Shown: positions 1 to 9,414, numbered from the stretch's first letter. The stretch: 64,000 nucleotides of DNA from Sphingobacterium bovisgrunnientis (GCF_009829085.1 NZ_WUQY01000001.1:186001-250000); one strand, 5' to 3'. The notes: generated by a model from the letters alone, not told the origin. Program-made: numbers and translations.

Positions 1-2
1 TT

Positions 3-50
3 TTGGAAATTTATTTACAAGGCATTGTAAAAGGTATATTAGAACAATAA
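3..50 (+). CDS. possible 3' end of a gene cut by the window edge
   Basis: The first 16 codons of this frame are open and end in TAA at 48-50, and a strong hairpin follows at once (47-83). The visible tail is LEIYLQGIVKGILEQ. An amphipathic ending of this sort is compatible with the C-terminal helix of a TetR-type regulator, but 15 residues cannot decide a family. It is listed only because the frame ends exactly at a terminator. It converges with the carbonic anhydrase gene. Confidence 0.35.
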   Translation: MEIYLQGIVKGILEQ

Positions 51-83
51 AGCAGTAGCAAAATTAAATTACTACTGCTTTAT
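47..83. terminator. bidirectional hairpin terminator
   Basis: Perfect 12-bp inverted repeat (47-58 and 72-83) with an AT-rich 13-base loop. It lies between a possible rightward gene ending at 50 and the leftward carbonic anhydrase gene ending at 151. T-rich flanks are modest on both strands. Confidence 0.6.
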
Positions 84-150
84 GATGTATTTTACTTCTC
101 CAGTTATTTTTTGCGCAGAAAGAATAACCTATTGAAAAGTGTAGTTCAAA

Positions 151-786
151 TTATATCCAGCTTACCACACCAGTTTCTACATTATAGTTCGCACCTATAA
201 TTTTGATCTTTCCATCTTTTTCCATTTTATTCAAAGTGTTACTTTGATTGCGGATATCTTCCATTGTTTGTTTTACGTTTTGAACGTTTAATCTTTCCAA
301 CAAATCCTCATTTTTAGAAGAACGCTCTTCTCCGTCCTCAAGAATATTCTCAATGATAGGATTGAAATGACCAACTAAATGGCTAAGATTATTCATCTCC
401 GTCTGCTGGATTGCAGCCGCATCTAAACCTCCTTTTAATGCACCACATTTCGAGTGTCCTAAAACAACGATTAATTTAGAGCCAGCAACGTTACAAGCAA
501 ATTCCATAGAACCTAAAATATCTTGATTTACAAAATTTCCGGCAATACGAATACTGAAAATATCTCCTAATCCCTGATCAAATATTAATTCTGCAGAAGT
601 ACGACTATCTATACAGCTTAAAATTACGGCAAATGGCCACTGTCCTTCTCTCGTATCATTTACTTGAGATAACAAGTCTCTATTAGCTTTTAAGTTTTGA
701 ACAAATCTATCGTTACCAATTTTTAATATTTCAAATGCTTTATCTGGAGTAATTGTCGCTTGAGTTTCTAAAGTATGTGCCTTCAT
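151..786 (-). CDS. beta-class carbonic anhydrase
   Basis: Interconverts CO2 and bicarbonate in the cytoplasm. The 211-residue length fits a beta-carbonic anhydrase. The zinc and catalytic-dyad residues are all visible: Cys58, Asp60 and Arg62 in SCIDSR, and His111 and Cys114 in GHSKCGA. The C-terminus (IIGANYNVETGVVSWI) is typical of bacterial beta enzymes. The gene lies 34 bases behind a SulP anion transporter on the same strand, so the two are probably co-transcribed. This pairing is common and suggests that the enzyme supplies or consumes bicarbonate moved by the transporter, although SulP proteins can also carry sulfate. No promoter was seen in the short gap. Confidence 0.95.
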   Translation of the reverse strand: MKAHTLETQATITPDKAFEILKIGNDRFVQNLKANRDLLSQVNDTREGQWPFAVILSCIDSRTSAELIFDQGLGDIFSIRIAGNFVNQDILGSMEFACNVAGSKLIVVLGHSKCGALKGGLDAAAIQQTEMNNLSHLVGHFNPIIENILEDGEERSSKNEDLLERLNVQNVKQTMEDIRNQSNTLNKMEKDGKIKIIGANYNVETGVVSWI

Positions 787-820
787 TATATATTTTTAAT
801 TTGTTATTGCTTGATAAATA

Positions 821-2389
821 TTATACTATTTTCTGTAGTTTGTTTTGTTTGGTGCGTGCTGTCTTGCGTTTGTATGTCACGTCATTCAGCTCGATTTCAA
901 GACCTTTGCTCATAGCATTCTGTTCAAAATCTTTTAACACTTCTAATACATCTTTATCAATAAATTTACTGTTCTCGCCATTGATGATTACCTTATCAAC
1001 GTATTTTGGTAGGCTATATAGCTTTTGCTGGATTGGTACTTTATTTAAGAAAGAAACCTCTTCTGCCAAAGTTAATACCGCAGTTTGCTCTTCAGTGATT
1101 TCAAATTTATAGGCGTTTTGCATATTTGCACGCAAGATGTAAAATGTAGCTACTAGGATACCAATACCTACACCCATTAATAAATCTGTAAATACAATCG
1201 CTACAACAGTTGTTGCAAATGGAATAAATTGATCTAATCCTTTGCGAAACATTTGTTTAAATAAAGCAGGTTTAGCTAGTTTGAATCCTGTGTGCAAAAG
1301 AATCGCTGCCAAACATGCTAATGGAATTAGATTGATAATTGCTGGAATTGCCATCAATGCAACTAATAACCAGATACCATGGAAAATTGCGGATTGACGT
1401 GTACGACCACCAGAGTTTACATTGGCTGATGAACGAACAATAACGGATGTCATTGGAAGACCACCTAGAAAACCAGAAGTCATATTACCTACTCCTTGAG
1501 CAACTAATTCTCTATTTGTTGGCGAATTTCTTTTGAATGGATCCAACTTATCCACAGCTTCTAAGCTTAATAATGTCTCCAAACTTGCAATAATTGCCAA
1601 AGTGAAGGCAACTATCCAAACTTCTTTATTTGCAATTTGCGTGAAGTCTGGGAAAACAAATAATTGTGTAAACTGTGCTATAGATGATACTTCCGGTATG
1701 GAAACATAATGCGATGGAATTAACGCCATTTCGGTACCTTGAAAAGCAAAGCCTAATCCTACCCCCAACAATACCACCACAAGTGGTGCAGGCATTTTGT
1801 TCAAATATTTAATAGATGGCCAAAATATAAGTATTGCCAACGATAAGAAACAAATGATTGTGGCTCCCCAATTCACACTTGAAAAGATGGTGTCCGTATA
1901 TGCAGCAATGCCGCCTCCGTTATCCAATTCAAATGCGTGCGCTTCTGTCATTCCAAATGCCAAAGGCAATTGTTTTAAAATTATCGTAATACCAATTGCT
2001 GCAAGCATTCCTAGGATTACAGATGATGGAAAATAATTTCCAATCATACCTGCTTTGATAATTCCCAGAATTAATTGAAGCACACCAGCAATAACGACTG
2101 CTAATAAGAAAGTTTCGTAAGCGCCTAATTTCTGAATTGCTCCAAAAACAATAACTGTTAATCCTGCAGCAGGTCCAGATACGCTCAACGGAGAACCGGA
2201 GATAGCACCTACCACTATTCCTCCAATAACACCTGTTAATACTCCAGCGAATAATGGTGCTCCTGATGCCATAGCAATACCTAAACACAAGGGTAAAGCG
2301 ACTAAGAATACGACTATTGACGCTGGTAAATCATATTTTAAGTCCCTTTTCGATAATTTAAGAAAAGCGGACACACGAGTTCCAAACAT
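821..2389 (-). CDS. SulP family inorganic anion transporter
   Basis: Integral membrane protein of 522 residues. It begins in the cytoplasm (LSKRDLKYDLPASIVVFLVALPLCLGI is interrupted by the first membrane helix), has about 10-14 membrane segments, and carries the SulP pattern GLTGVIGG / SVSGPAAGLT near residues 50-75. A hydrophilic C-terminal segment (about residues 440-522) sits where STAS domains occur, but it is short and divergent, and its basic tail is lysine/arginine-rich. Substrate cannot be read from sequence. Because a beta-carbonic anhydrase follows 34 bases downstream, bicarbonate is more likely than sulfate. Start ATG at 2389. Confidence 0.92.
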   Translation of the reverse strand: MFGTRVSAFLKLSKRDLKYDLPASIVVFLVALPLCLGIAMASGAPLFAGVLTGVIGGIVVGAISGSPLSVSGPAAGLTVIVFGAIQKLGAYETFLLAVVIAGVLQLILGIIKAGMIGNYFPSSVILGMLAAIGITIILKQLPLAFGMTEAHAFELDNGGGIAAYTDTIFSSVNWGATIICFLSLAILIFWPSIKYLNKMPAPLVVVLLGVGLGFAFQGTEMALIPSHYVSIPEVSSIAQFTQLFVFPDFTQIANKEVWIVAFTLAIIASLETLLSLEAVDKLDPFKRNSPTNRELVAQGVGNMTSGFLGGLPMTSVIVRSSANVNSGGRTRQSAIFHGIWLLVALMAIPAIINLIPLACLAAILLHTGFKLAKPALFKQMFRKGLDQFIPFATTVVAIVFTDLLMGVGIGILVATFYILRANMQNAYKFEITEEQTAVLTLAEEVSFLNKVPIQQKLYSLPKYVDKVIINGENSKFIDKDVLEVLKDFEQNAMSKGLEIELNDVTYKRKTARTKQNKLQKIV

Positions 2390-2515
2390 AATAATTTATG
2401 ATAATTGTTGTTGTTTATTTATTAAAAATCAAGATTGAAAATGCCATCTCATTAAGAATATGTCTTAATAAGGGTTAATACCTTGGCAAAGCCAAATAAA
2501 AACGATAAAAATAAA

Positions 2516-2875
2516 CTAACAGTTCGGAGGCGGGGTCGGAACTCTTGGATGGAAGCTGCAAATGGATTTTTCGTTTCTTAAATAATTTCTTTGCTTGCCA
2601 CTATTTTCTACGGCAGGATTGAAACTTAAATCTATTGCGTCAGGTTTAAAAATCTTTATAGAATGCTCATGCAAATCTTCATTGCTTGAGTTTGCATTTT
2701 TAGCACCAAGTTCTATTTCAAGTTGCAGGACAACCTGTAAAACCGTGCCTTTGTCAAGCATATTATTAAAAATGGGTGTAGCGGAAATAAGCATCTTCGT
2801 AAAGAAGACAAAAAAACAAAGCTTTGCAGCTATGATTCTTTTTCCCTTATCAAACATTGCAGATTTTCCTTTCAT
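2516..2875 (-). CDS. small secreted protein of unknown function
   Basis: 119 residues. An N-terminal basic stretch is followed by a hydrophobic segment (about residues 14-36) that could be a signal peptide. The rest is polar, with a His-containing acidic stretch (NEDLHEHS) and a proline-rich end, HPRVPTPPPNC. Small secreted proteins with a PPP ending are often seen in Sphingobacteriaceae, sometimes near SulP/carbonic anhydrase genes; that is recollection, not a search. It lies 126 bases upstream of the SulP gene on the same strand. An opposite-strand frame (2595-2915) covers the same DNA but has no recognisable protein character. Function unknown. Confidence 0.6.
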   Translation of the reverse strand: MKGKSAMFDKGKRIIAAKLCFFVFFTKMLISATPIFNNMLDKGTVLQVVLQLEIELGAKNANSSNEDLHEHSIKIFKPDAIDLSFNPAVENSGKQRNYLRNEKSICSFHPRVPTPPPNC

Positions 2876-3070
2876 ACCCTACAAAAATAACTTTTCTCAC
2901 AAAAAAAACAAGTGAAAAAGGAATTTTGTTGTGAAATTGTGACAAAAACAAGATAAAATTTCAAATAATTTCAATTTTAGAAATTAAATTCTTGTTAAAG
3001 TGATGGTTATAATTTGATCATAGGGATTTGTATATTTATTTCTAAATTAGAAAATCTTATTTTTAAACTA

Positions 3071-4618
3071 ATGAAACAGGAATTCATCAATAAAATCACA
3101 ACTTCATATAGTCCGAAGGGAGAGTATATTCAATTAGGCTCTGGAATACTAAATGGGGAAGTGGTAACGGACGCGAAGGTAAATTTGGCCTTAAAGATGA
3201 TGAATCGTCATGGTCTGATCGCAGGAGCTACGGGTACAGGAAAGACGAGAACATTACAATTGATGGCAGAACAGTTGTCTGACAAGGGTGTCCCTGTTTT
3301 CATGCTGGATGTAAAAGGTGATTTGTCTGGGTTAGCTGAGCCAGGGAAGACTAATGATGCTCTAATAGAACGAGGCAATGCTGTAGGTATTCCTTTCGAA
3401 CCCTCAAATTTTCCTATTGAAATATTTTCACTGACAGGCAAATTGGGAGCTTCCATGCGTTTGACAGTAGAAGATTTTGGTCCAGTGATGTTAGCACGAA
3501 TTTTGGATTTGAACGATACGCAATCTGGGGTCTTAAGCGTTATATTTAAATATGCGCAAGACAACAATATGCCGATTGTTGATTTTGATGATATAAAACG
3601 ATTGCTATCTTATTTGTCTGAAGGTGCAGGAGCCGTTGAGATTAAAGATGATTATGGAAAGATAAGTTCGGCAAGCTCGGGTGCTATTTTACGTAAGCTT
3701 GTCGCAATAGAACAACAAGGCGTGGCTCATATTTTTGGAGAAAAAGAATTTGATATTCAAGATTTGTTCGGAAGAGTAGATGGTAAAGGTGTGATTACAT
3801 TATTAAATATTTCTGATATTCAAGATCAACCCGTCTTATATTCGACTTTTCTATTGAGTTTATTAGCACAGTTATTCAAAAAGTTACCCGAGGCAGGTGA
3901 TCTAGATAAACCTAAGTTGGTATTCTTTTTAGATGAAGCACACTTGTTGTTTACTGATGCGCCGAAAGCATTTTTGGCGCAAATAGAACAAATTATTAGA
4001 CTTATTCGATCGAAGGGAGTTGGTGTGTTTTTCTGTACACAAGCCGCTACAGATGTTTCTGAAAGTGTCTTGAGTCAATTGGGTAATCGCATTCAACATG
4101 CGTTACGGGCATTTACACCTAATGATGCTGAGAATTTGCGAAAAACTGTCAAAACCTATCCAACATCTCAATTTTATGAGATTGACAAAATATTGACTTC
4201 TTTGGGTACTGGGCAAGCGTTAGTGACTGTGTTAAATGATAAAGGTATACCGACTGAAGTGGTCGCTACGCATTTGGTACCTGCACGAGCTGTAATGGGA
4301 CCTTGTACAGCACAAACATATAATCAAATCACACAATCCTCGGAATTCTATAGCAAATACCAACAGCGGGTCGAAAGACGTACAGCAGCGGAAATAATAG
4401 AAGAAAAAGAAGCACATGACTTGCAAGTGGAAGCGCGTGAAAAAGCTCAAGCAGAGGCAGCAAAACAATCCTCAAAATCAAGTTCTTCAAGCTCGAGAAG
4501 ACAATCTCCGTTAGAAGCAGCGCAGACACAAGCTAGTCGAACATTAGCACGTGAAGGTGTAAAACTTTTAGGTAAATTGGCAACAGGATTATTGAACACA
4601 TTCTTTAAAAAGAAATAG
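3071..4618 (+). CDS. HerA-like/DUF853 (YjgR-type) ATPase
   Basis: 515 residues. Domain of the HerA/FtsK-like P-loop family known as DUF853 (E. coli YjgR). The Walker A motif GATGTGKT is at residues 52-59, and the Walker B strand KLVFFLDEAHLLF is in the middle of the protein, followed by the sensor-like FFCTQAATDV. The C-terminus is a low-complexity Ser/Lys-rich linker and a short SPLEAAQTQASRTL helix, as in other family members. Cellular role is not established; related ATPases act on DNA. An upstream in-frame TTG at 3014 would add 19 hydrophobic residues that do not fit a cytoplasmic ATPase, so the ATG at 3071 is chosen. Confidence 0.9.
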   Translation: MKQEFINKITTSYSPKGEYIQLGSGILNGEVVTDAKVNLALKMMNRHGLIAGATGTGKTRTLQLMAEQLSDKGVPVFMLDVKGDLSGLAEPGKTNDALIERGNAVGIPFEPSNFPIEIFSLTGKLGASMRLTVEDFGPVMLARILDLNDTQSGVLSVIFKYAQDNNMPIVDFDDIKRLLSYLSEGAGAVEIKDDYGKISSASSGAILRKLVAIEQQGVAHIFGEKEFDIQDLFGRVDGKGVITLLNISDIQDQPVLYSTFLLSLLAQLFKKLPEAGDLDKPKLVFFLDEAHLLFTDAPKAFLAQIEQIIRLIRSKGVGVFFCTQAATDVSESVLSQLGNRIQHALRAFTPNDAENLRKTVKTYPTSQFYEIDKILTSLGTGQALVTVLNDKGIPTEVVATHLVPARAVMGPCTAQTYNQITQSSEFYSKYQQRVERRTAAEIIEEKEAHDLQVEAREKAQAEAAKQSSKSSSSSSRRQSPLEAAQTQASRTLAREGVKLLGKLATGLLNTFFKKK

Positions 4619-4626
4619 TATATTTG
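4619..4626 (+). promoter_or_regulatory. TAnnTTTG promoter box for the nucleotidyltransferase gene
   Basis: TATATTTG starts one base after the stop codon of the DUF853 gene and 34 bases before the next ATG. A possible -33 TTG lies at 4592-4594 with 24 bases between, slightly long. It suggests that the nucleotidyltransferase gene is transcribed independently. Confidence 0.5.
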
Positions 4627-4652
4627 CGGAATTTAATTATTTACTAAACAAT

Positions 4653-5564
4653 ATGGAAAAACCTACTTTATTAGTGCTTGCAGCTGGAATGGCAAGTCGT
4701 TATGGATCATTGAAGCAAGTGGACGGATTCGGGCCACACGGTGAGACAATCGTCGATTATTCTATTTACGATGCAATTCAGGCAGGTTTCGGAAAAGTAG
4801 TATTTATTATTCGTCAGGAATTTGAAGAAATGATGCGTGCTAAATTTGATGCTAAATTAGCAGGTAAAATAGATGTGGATTACGCTTTTCAAGATTTTGA
4901 TTTGACTAAATTTGGCGTAGATCGCGTCATCGAACGTTCTAAACCTTGGGGTACAGCACATGCGGTAATGAGTGCTAAAGATAAAATTAATGGTCCATTC
5001 TGTGTAATTAATGCAGATGATTTCTACGGTACAGATGCATTTCAGAAAATGGCTAAGTTTTTAACAGCGGATGTCTCAGATAGCAATATGTCGTTAATGG
5101 GATTTGAAGTAGGAAATACAATGTCTGATTACGGATATGTATCTCGTGGTGTATGTGAAGTAAGTCCAGAGGGTAATATGGACTCTGTAACTGAACGTAC
5201 AAATATATATTATAAAGGCGAAGGTGAAGACCGTAAAATTGTATTTAATGAGAATGATGTAGAATACGATTTGGATCCAAAAACTCGTGTTTCAATGAAT
5301 TTTTGGGGTTTTACGCCTAAAATTTTTGACGTATGTCTCGATTTATTTCCAGCTTTTGTTGAAGCTAACGCCGATAATCCCAAAGCAGAATTTTTTATTC
5401 CATCAATTCCAGATCATATGGTGAAAAATGGAATGGCTGATTTCAAAGTTATTCCAACATCGTCTAAATGGTTTGGTGTGACGTATCCGGAAGACAAACC
5501 GATTGTACAAGAAAGCATTTCGACATTAATTGCTCAAGGAGCTTATCCTGAAAAACTTTTCTAA
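4653..5564 (+). CDS. nucleotidyltransferase family protein (sugar-phosphate type)
   Basis: 303 residues. The N-terminus LVLAAGMASRYGSLKQ is the nucleotide-binding signature of the NTP_transferase superfamily (sugar-1-phosphate nucleotidyltransferases), and INADDFYG is the metal-binding Asp region. The sequence WGTAHAVMSA fits the sugar/nucleotide-binding loop of UDP-glucose pyrophosphorylase-like enzymes. Exact sugar and nucleotide are unknown, and no sugar-processing genes lie next to it. It has its own promoter-like box (4619-4626) and a terminator (5590-5618), so it is probably monocistronic. Confidence 0.88.
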   Translation: MEKPTLLVLAAGMASRYGSLKQVDGFGPHGETIVDYSIYDAIQAGFGKVVFIIRQEFEEMMRAKFDAKLAGKIDVDYAFQDFDLTKFGVDRVIERSKPWGTAHAVMSAKDKINGPFCVINADDFYGTDAFQKMAKFLTADVSDSNMSLMGFEVGNTMSDYGYVSRGVCEVSPEGNMDSVTERTNIYYKGEGEDRKIVFNENDVEYDLDPKTRVSMNFWGFTPKIFDVCLDLFPAFVEANADNPKAEFFIPSIPDHMVKNGMADFKVIPTSSKWFGVTYPEDKPIVQESISTLIAQGAYPEKLF

Positions 5565-5589
5565 ACAAAATTTGTTTTGAATACTATAT

Positions 5590-5618
5590 AAAGTGCAGAA
5601 GTTTTTTGCACTTTTTTT
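5590..5618 (+). terminator. intrinsic terminator after the nucleotidyltransferase gene
   Basis: 8-bp stem aaagtgca/tgcacttt (5590-5597 and 5607-5614) followed by a T run up to 5618. It sits 13 bases before the next start codon. Confidence 0.75.
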
Positions 5619-5630
5619 ATGACTTAAATT

Positions 5631-6320
5631 ATGAGATTTTTCAAAATGGTACTGCTGTATATTTTAGGTATTTTGGTGTTATTTGTAGCGTTGTATTTTG
5701 CCGCGGATGCAATCTTGTCGCGCATTCCTGCAAACTCACAATCTTCTGCTAGTACGGAAACGCATTACAACATCTATTTGCTATCCAATGATGTGCACAC
5801 AGATATTGTATTCCCCGTGCAGACAGATTTGTTTGATTGGAATGAAGTATTTCTGACTTCTGATACAAAAAGTAAAGATACTAACTACAAATGGGTTGGA
5901 ATTGGTTGGGGAGACAAAGGATTCTATCTCAATACACCCGAATGGAAAGATCTAACTGCCAAAACAGCATTAGTTGCTGCATTGGGAATAGGAGAAACAG
6001 CATTGCATGTGACCTTTCATCACAGCGTAGTTGAAGATAAGTTATGTTATAAAATTGAAGTTAGTAAAGATCAATATCAAAAACTGATTGAACATGTGCT
6101 TGAAAGTTTAGAAACTAAGGAGGACAAAAAGCCTATCTATATTGAAACTAATGCCCAATATGGTGATACCGATGCTTTTTATGAAGCACTGGGTTCTTAT
6201 AGTATGTTCTATTCTTGCAATACTTGGACTAATATTGCACTCAAAAAGGCCGATCTTCCGTCTGGTATCTGGACGGTGTTTGATAAAGGGATATTACGGT
6301 GGTATGGGTACGATAAGTAG
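5631..6320 (+). CDS. DUF2459/TIGR02117 family protein
   Basis: 229 residues. One N-terminal membrane segment (about residues 5-27) is followed by a periplasmic domain containing the family pattern IYLLSNDVHTDIVFPV and later WVGIGWGDKGFYL, and a C-terminal SCNTWTNIALKKADLP. These match the TIGR02117/DUF2459 family, whose conserved His, Cys and Asn resemble the catalytic residues of a papain-like/NlpC-type fold; that assignment is inference. Biochemical function is not known. The gene follows a terminator closely and probably has its own promoter within the terminator region. Confidence 0.85.
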   Translation: MRFFKMVLLYILGILVLFVALYFAADAILSRIPANSQSSASTETHYNIYLLSNDVHTDIVFPVQTDLFDWNEVFLTSDTKSKDTNYKWVGIGWGDKGFYLNTPEWKDLTAKTALVAALGIGETALHVTFHHSVVEDKLCYKIEVSKDQYQKLIEHVLESLETKEDKKPIYIETNAQYGDTDAFYEALGSYSMFYSCNTWTNIALKKADLPSGIWTVFDKGILRWYGYDK

Positions 6321-6379
6321 CTAGCGATTTGTAACAACTCTTTTATATCTAATATTTTAATTATAAAGGTTTTATGATT

Positions 6380-6387
6380 TATATTTG
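6380..6387 (+). promoter_or_regulatory. TAnnTTTG promoter box before a small gene
   Basis: TATATTTG ends 18 bases before the ATG at 6406. It includes the TTG at 6385 that would otherwise extend the downstream frame, which argues for the ATG as the true start. Confidence 0.5.
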
Positions 6388-6405
6388 GGTAATAAATCAA
6401 ACCAT

Positions 6406-6621
6406 ATGAACTTTTATCCACTTTTTGGTCGTTTAGGACGAATTATAATTGCGACTGTATTATTTGTTTCAGCTGTAAATTATGTTCAAGAATCTCTGTG
6501 CGATATAAAAGTTGTTGAAATTGCTAAGAAGATAGAAGGCGAATTTTCTATTCAATTTGATGAGATTGGTGTTAAATTGGCTTTAAATGATAGTACCTTT
6601 ATATTAAAGGTTGAAGCTTAA
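6406..6621 (+). CDS. small protein with N-terminal membrane segment, unknown
   Basis: 71 residues: MNFYPLFGRLGR, then a hydrophobic stretch of about 15 residues (IIIATVLFVSAVNYV), then a mixed polar domain with alternating hydrophobic residues. I recognise no family. A promoter-like box precedes it and a hairpin terminator follows it (6649-6678), which supports a real monocistronic gene. It could be a small membrane or secreted protein. Confidence 0.5.
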   Translation: MNFYPLFGRLGRIIIATVLFVSAVNYVQESLCDIKVVEIAKKIEGEFSIQFDEIGVKLALNDSTFILKVEA

Positions 6622-6648
6622 GAAATGATTATATTAAAGATAAATATG

Positions 6649-6678
6649 AAAGCTCGAATCTATTAGTTTTCGAGCTTT
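6649..6678. terminator. convergent bidirectional terminator
   Basis: Perfect 10-bp stem (6649-6658 and 6669-6678) with T-rich sequence after the right arm (cttttctattttt). It overlaps the last codons and stop of the leftward lipoprotein gene (stop at 6663-6665) and serves the rightward small gene ending at 6621. Confidence 0.65.
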
Positions 6679-7256
6679 TCTATTTTTGTAATTTTAATGC
6701 CTGTAAAGCAATCACCTTGACATCCATTAGGTACATATCCCGCTAAGGAAATTAATCCATTATTATTAGTTTCGAAGTGTATTTGTGCATTTGCTCGTTT
6801 AATCAACCATTCTTCTTTAGCTTTATCATAAATTTGGTCTAAAGTCCATATGTTTAAGGGGGCTTCCATTGTGCCTAATTGGTCTTTTTCCTCTACCCAT
6901 TCTAATTTAGAAATCAGATTTGCAATCGCCTCATCGGTATAATCAGTAGCTTGGAAAGCTAATCTTGCTGATTCTTCTGTCCAACCTGTTTCTGGACGTT
7001 TATTGTTGCCAATTTCTTTGAACATAAAGGATCGTTTTGTTACCACCCCTTCAACAATTTCAAATGTATACTCGCGAACAATCCCATCATAATACGATTG
7101 TACAGTTGTTTTATATGTATAGGTGTTCTTTGTTTCCTTTTTAAATTTTTGAAAAGTGGCATAGCTTTTTTCAAAATCATTTTGATTCTCCAATTTATCT
7201 TTACAACAACCAATTAGTATCAGTGTAAAGAATAGGAAGTGAAGGAGTTTGTTCAT
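6663..7256 (-). CDS. lipoprotein of unknown function
   Basis: 197 residues. Lipoprotein signal: basic start MNKLLHF, hydrophobic core, lipobox LIGC with the acylated Cys at residue 17. The mature part is Lys/Glu-rich with a predicted alpha/beta mixture, including a DUF6174-like repeat of Tyr/Thr strands near residues 40-65 (YTYKTTVQSYYDG), and ends in a Cys pair, GCQGDC. The resemblance to DUF6174 proteins is tentative. It stands between the dnaK terminator and a convergent terminator, so it must have its own promoter between 7257 and 7303. Confidence 0.7.
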   Translation of the reverse strand: MNKLLHFLFFTLILIGCCKDKLENQNDFEKSYATFQKFKKETKNTYTYKTTVQSYYDGIVREYTFEIVEGVVTKRSFMFKEIGNNKRPETGWTEESARLAFQATDYTDEAIANLISKLEWVEEKDQLGTMEAPLNIWTLDQIYDKAKEEWLIKRANAQIHFETNNNGLISLAGYVPNGCQGDCFTGIKITKIEKLEN

Positions 7257-7303
7257 AATTGTAAGTTTATATTAATATAACGAAGAGATACTTAGACTGC
7301 TAC

Positions 7304-7353
7304 AATACAAAAAAATCCCCTAAGAAAATTTTCTTAGGGGATTTTTTTGTATT
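7304..7353. terminator. perfect 50-bp palindromic terminator after dnaK
   Basis: 25-base arms at 7304-7328 and 7329-7353 are exactly complementary. The GC core ccccta/taggggg-type stem is flanked by A7 and T7 tracts. It ends the leftward dnaK transcript and works in principle in both directions. Confidence 0.85.
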
Positions 7354-7364
7354 GGTGAAATAGA

Positions 7365-9269
7365 TTATTTAACCTCTTCGAATTCTACGTCTTGAACGTC
7401 ATCACCACCTTTTTGCTGTGAAGATTGACCAGCGTCACCTTGAGGTTGTTGTGCACCACCTTGTTGTGAAGCTGCATACATTTCTTCAGAAGCTGCAGTC
7501 CAAGCATTGTTTAATTCAGCTGAAGCTGTATCAATGTCTTCGAAATTACGTGCTGCATAAGCTGCTTTTAATTTCTCTAAACCTGCTTCGATAGGCGCTT
7601 TTTTATCAGCTGAGATTTTATCGCCGTATTCTTTCAATTGTTTTTCAGTTGAGAATACTAAAGCATCTGCAGCATTGATTTTATCCGCTTCTTCTTTTAT
7701 TTTTTTATCCGCTTCAGCGTTAGCTTCTGCTTCTTGTTTCATTTTTTGGATTTCTTCATCCGACAAACCTGAAGAAGCTTCGATACGAATATTTTGCTCT
7801 TTACCAGTTGCTTTATCTTTTGCAGATACTTTGATGATACCATTCGCATCGATGTCAAATATAACTTCGATTTGAGGAATACCACGAGGAGCAGGAGGGA
7901 TATCAGCCAATTGGAAACGACCTAAAGTACGGTTGTTTGCAGCCATTGGACGCTCACCTTGCAATACGTGAATTTCAACGGATGGTTGGTTGTCAGATGC
8001 TGTAGAGAATACTTCTGATTTCTTAGTAGGAATAGTAGTATTCGCTTCGATCAATTTAGTGAATACACCACCCATTGTCTCGATACCTAAAGAAAGAGGC
8101 GTAACGTCTAATAACAATACGTCTTTCACTTCACCTGTCAATACACCACCTTGGATAGCAGCACCTAAAGCTACAACTTCATCCGGGTTAACACCTTTAG
8201 AAGGCTCTTTACCGAAGAATTCTTTTACTGCATCAACGATAGCAGGGATACGTGTAGAACCACCTACTAAAATGATTTCATCGATGTCAGCTGTTGTGTA
8301 ACCTGCATTTTTCAATGCTGTACGACAAGGATCGATTGTACGTTTTACTAAATCAGCTACTAAAGACTCGAATTTAGCACGTGATAATGTACGTACTAAG
8401 TGCTTAGGACCTGTAGCGTCAGCAGTAATATATGGTAAGTTGATTTCTGTTGAAGTAGTGCTTGAAAGCTCGATTTTAGCTTTTTCAGCTGCTTCTTTCA
8501 AACGTTGTAACGCCATAGCGTCATTTTTCAAATCAAAACCATTGTTTTCCGCTTTGAACTCATCGTTCAACCAGTTGATTACTGCGTTGTCAAAGTCATC
8601 ACCACCTAAGTGTGTATCACCGTCAGTAGATTTTACTTCGAATACACCATCACCCAATTCTAAGATGGAAACGTCATGTGTACCACCACCACAGTCAAAA
8701 ACTGCGATTTTCATATCTTTGTTTGCTTTATCAAGACCATAAGCTAAAGCTGCAGCTGTAGGCTCATTGATAATACGCTCAACTTTAAGACCAGCGATCT
8801 CACCAGCTTCTTTAGTTGCTTGACGTTGTGCATCATTAAAGTAAGCAGGTACAGTGATTACCGCACGTGTTACTTCTTGACCCAAATAATCTTCTGCAGT
8901 TTTCTTCATTTTTTGAAGTGTCATCGCAGAGATTTCTTGAGGTGTATATTTACGGTCATCGATCTCCACACGAGGAGTATTGTTGTCACCTTTTACTACT
9001 TTGTAAGGTACGTGAGATGTTTCTTTTGAAGCCTCATCAAAAGAAGTTCCCATGAAACGTTTGATAGAATAAATCGTTTTGTGTGGATTTGTGATTGCTT
9101 GACGTTTTGCAGGATCACCTACTTTACGCTCACCACCATCTACAAATGCTACGATTGAAGGTGTAGTACGTTTTCCTTCGTTGTTAGCAATTACTACTGG
9201 CTCATTACCCTCCATTACAGCGACACATGAGTTCGTAGTTCCTAAGTCGATTCCTATTATTTTAGACAT
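7365..9269 (-). CDS. dnaK: molecular chaperone DnaK (Hsp70)
   Basis: 634 residues, the usual DnaK length. Binds and releases unfolded proteins with ATP hydrolysis in the cytoplasm, together with DnaJ and GrpE (not in this window). Signatures: IDLGTTNS near the N-terminus; [11 protein letters not shown], where most bacteria have LGGGTFDVSIL; and [16 protein letters not shown]. The substrate-binding linker region reads [19 protein letters not shown], and the C-terminus is a Gln/Gly-rich tail ending [11 protein letters not shown]. No CIRCE or clear TAnnTTTG box was found upstream (9270-9414), so its regulation is not visible. It is followed by a strong palindromic terminator. Confidence 0.98.
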   Translation of the reverse strand: MSKIIGIDLGTTNSCVAVMEGNEPVVIANNEGKRTTPSIVAFVDGGERKVGDPAKRQAITNPHKTIYSIKRFMGTSFDEASKETSHVPYKVVKGDNNTPRVEIDDRKYTPQEISAMTLQKMKKTAEDYLGQEVTRAVITVPAYFNDAQRQATKEAGEIAGLKVERIINEPTAAALAYGLDKANKDMKIAVFDCGGGTHDVSILELGDGVFEVKSTDGDTHLGGDDFDNAVINWLNDEFKAENNGFDLKNDAMALQRLKEAAEKAKIELSSTTSTEINLPYITADATGPKHLVRTLSRAKFESLVADLVKRTIDPCRTALKNAGYTTADIDEIILVGGSTRIPAIVDAVKEFFGKEPSKGVNPDEVVALGAAIQGGVLTGEVKDVLLLDVTPLSLGIETMGGVFTKLIEANTTIPTKKSEVFSTASDNQPSVEIHVLQGERPMAANNRTLGRFQLADIPPAPRGIPQIEVIFDIDANGIIKVSAKDKATGKEQNIRIEASSGLSDEEIQKMKQEAEANAEADKKIKEEADKINAADALVFSTEKQLKEYGDKISADKKAPIEAGLEKLKAAYAARNFEDIDTASAELNNAWTAASEEMYAASQQGGAQQPQGDAGQSSQQKGGDDVQDVEFEEVK

Positions 9270-9414
9270 ATTATGTATTTTGTTGTTTACTATTTGTTCA
9301 AATTTGATAAGTATATATCAACCCTTGTGCCAACAACTATTTTGACCATAAAATCTAATGTTTATCATCAATATGTCTTAATTCTGCCACAATAGTGTGA
9401 CAAATTGTCTTTGA

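Noticed and set aside
2595-2915. Rightward 106-residue frame opposite the small secreted protein
   Set aside because: Lies on the antisense strand of a more protein-like frame with signal peptide and PPP tail; its composition looks like a reverse-strand shadow.
3014-3070. TTG-started 19-residue extension of the DUF853 ATPase
   Set aside because: Hydrophobic extension without family support; ATG at 3071 precedes the conserved start.
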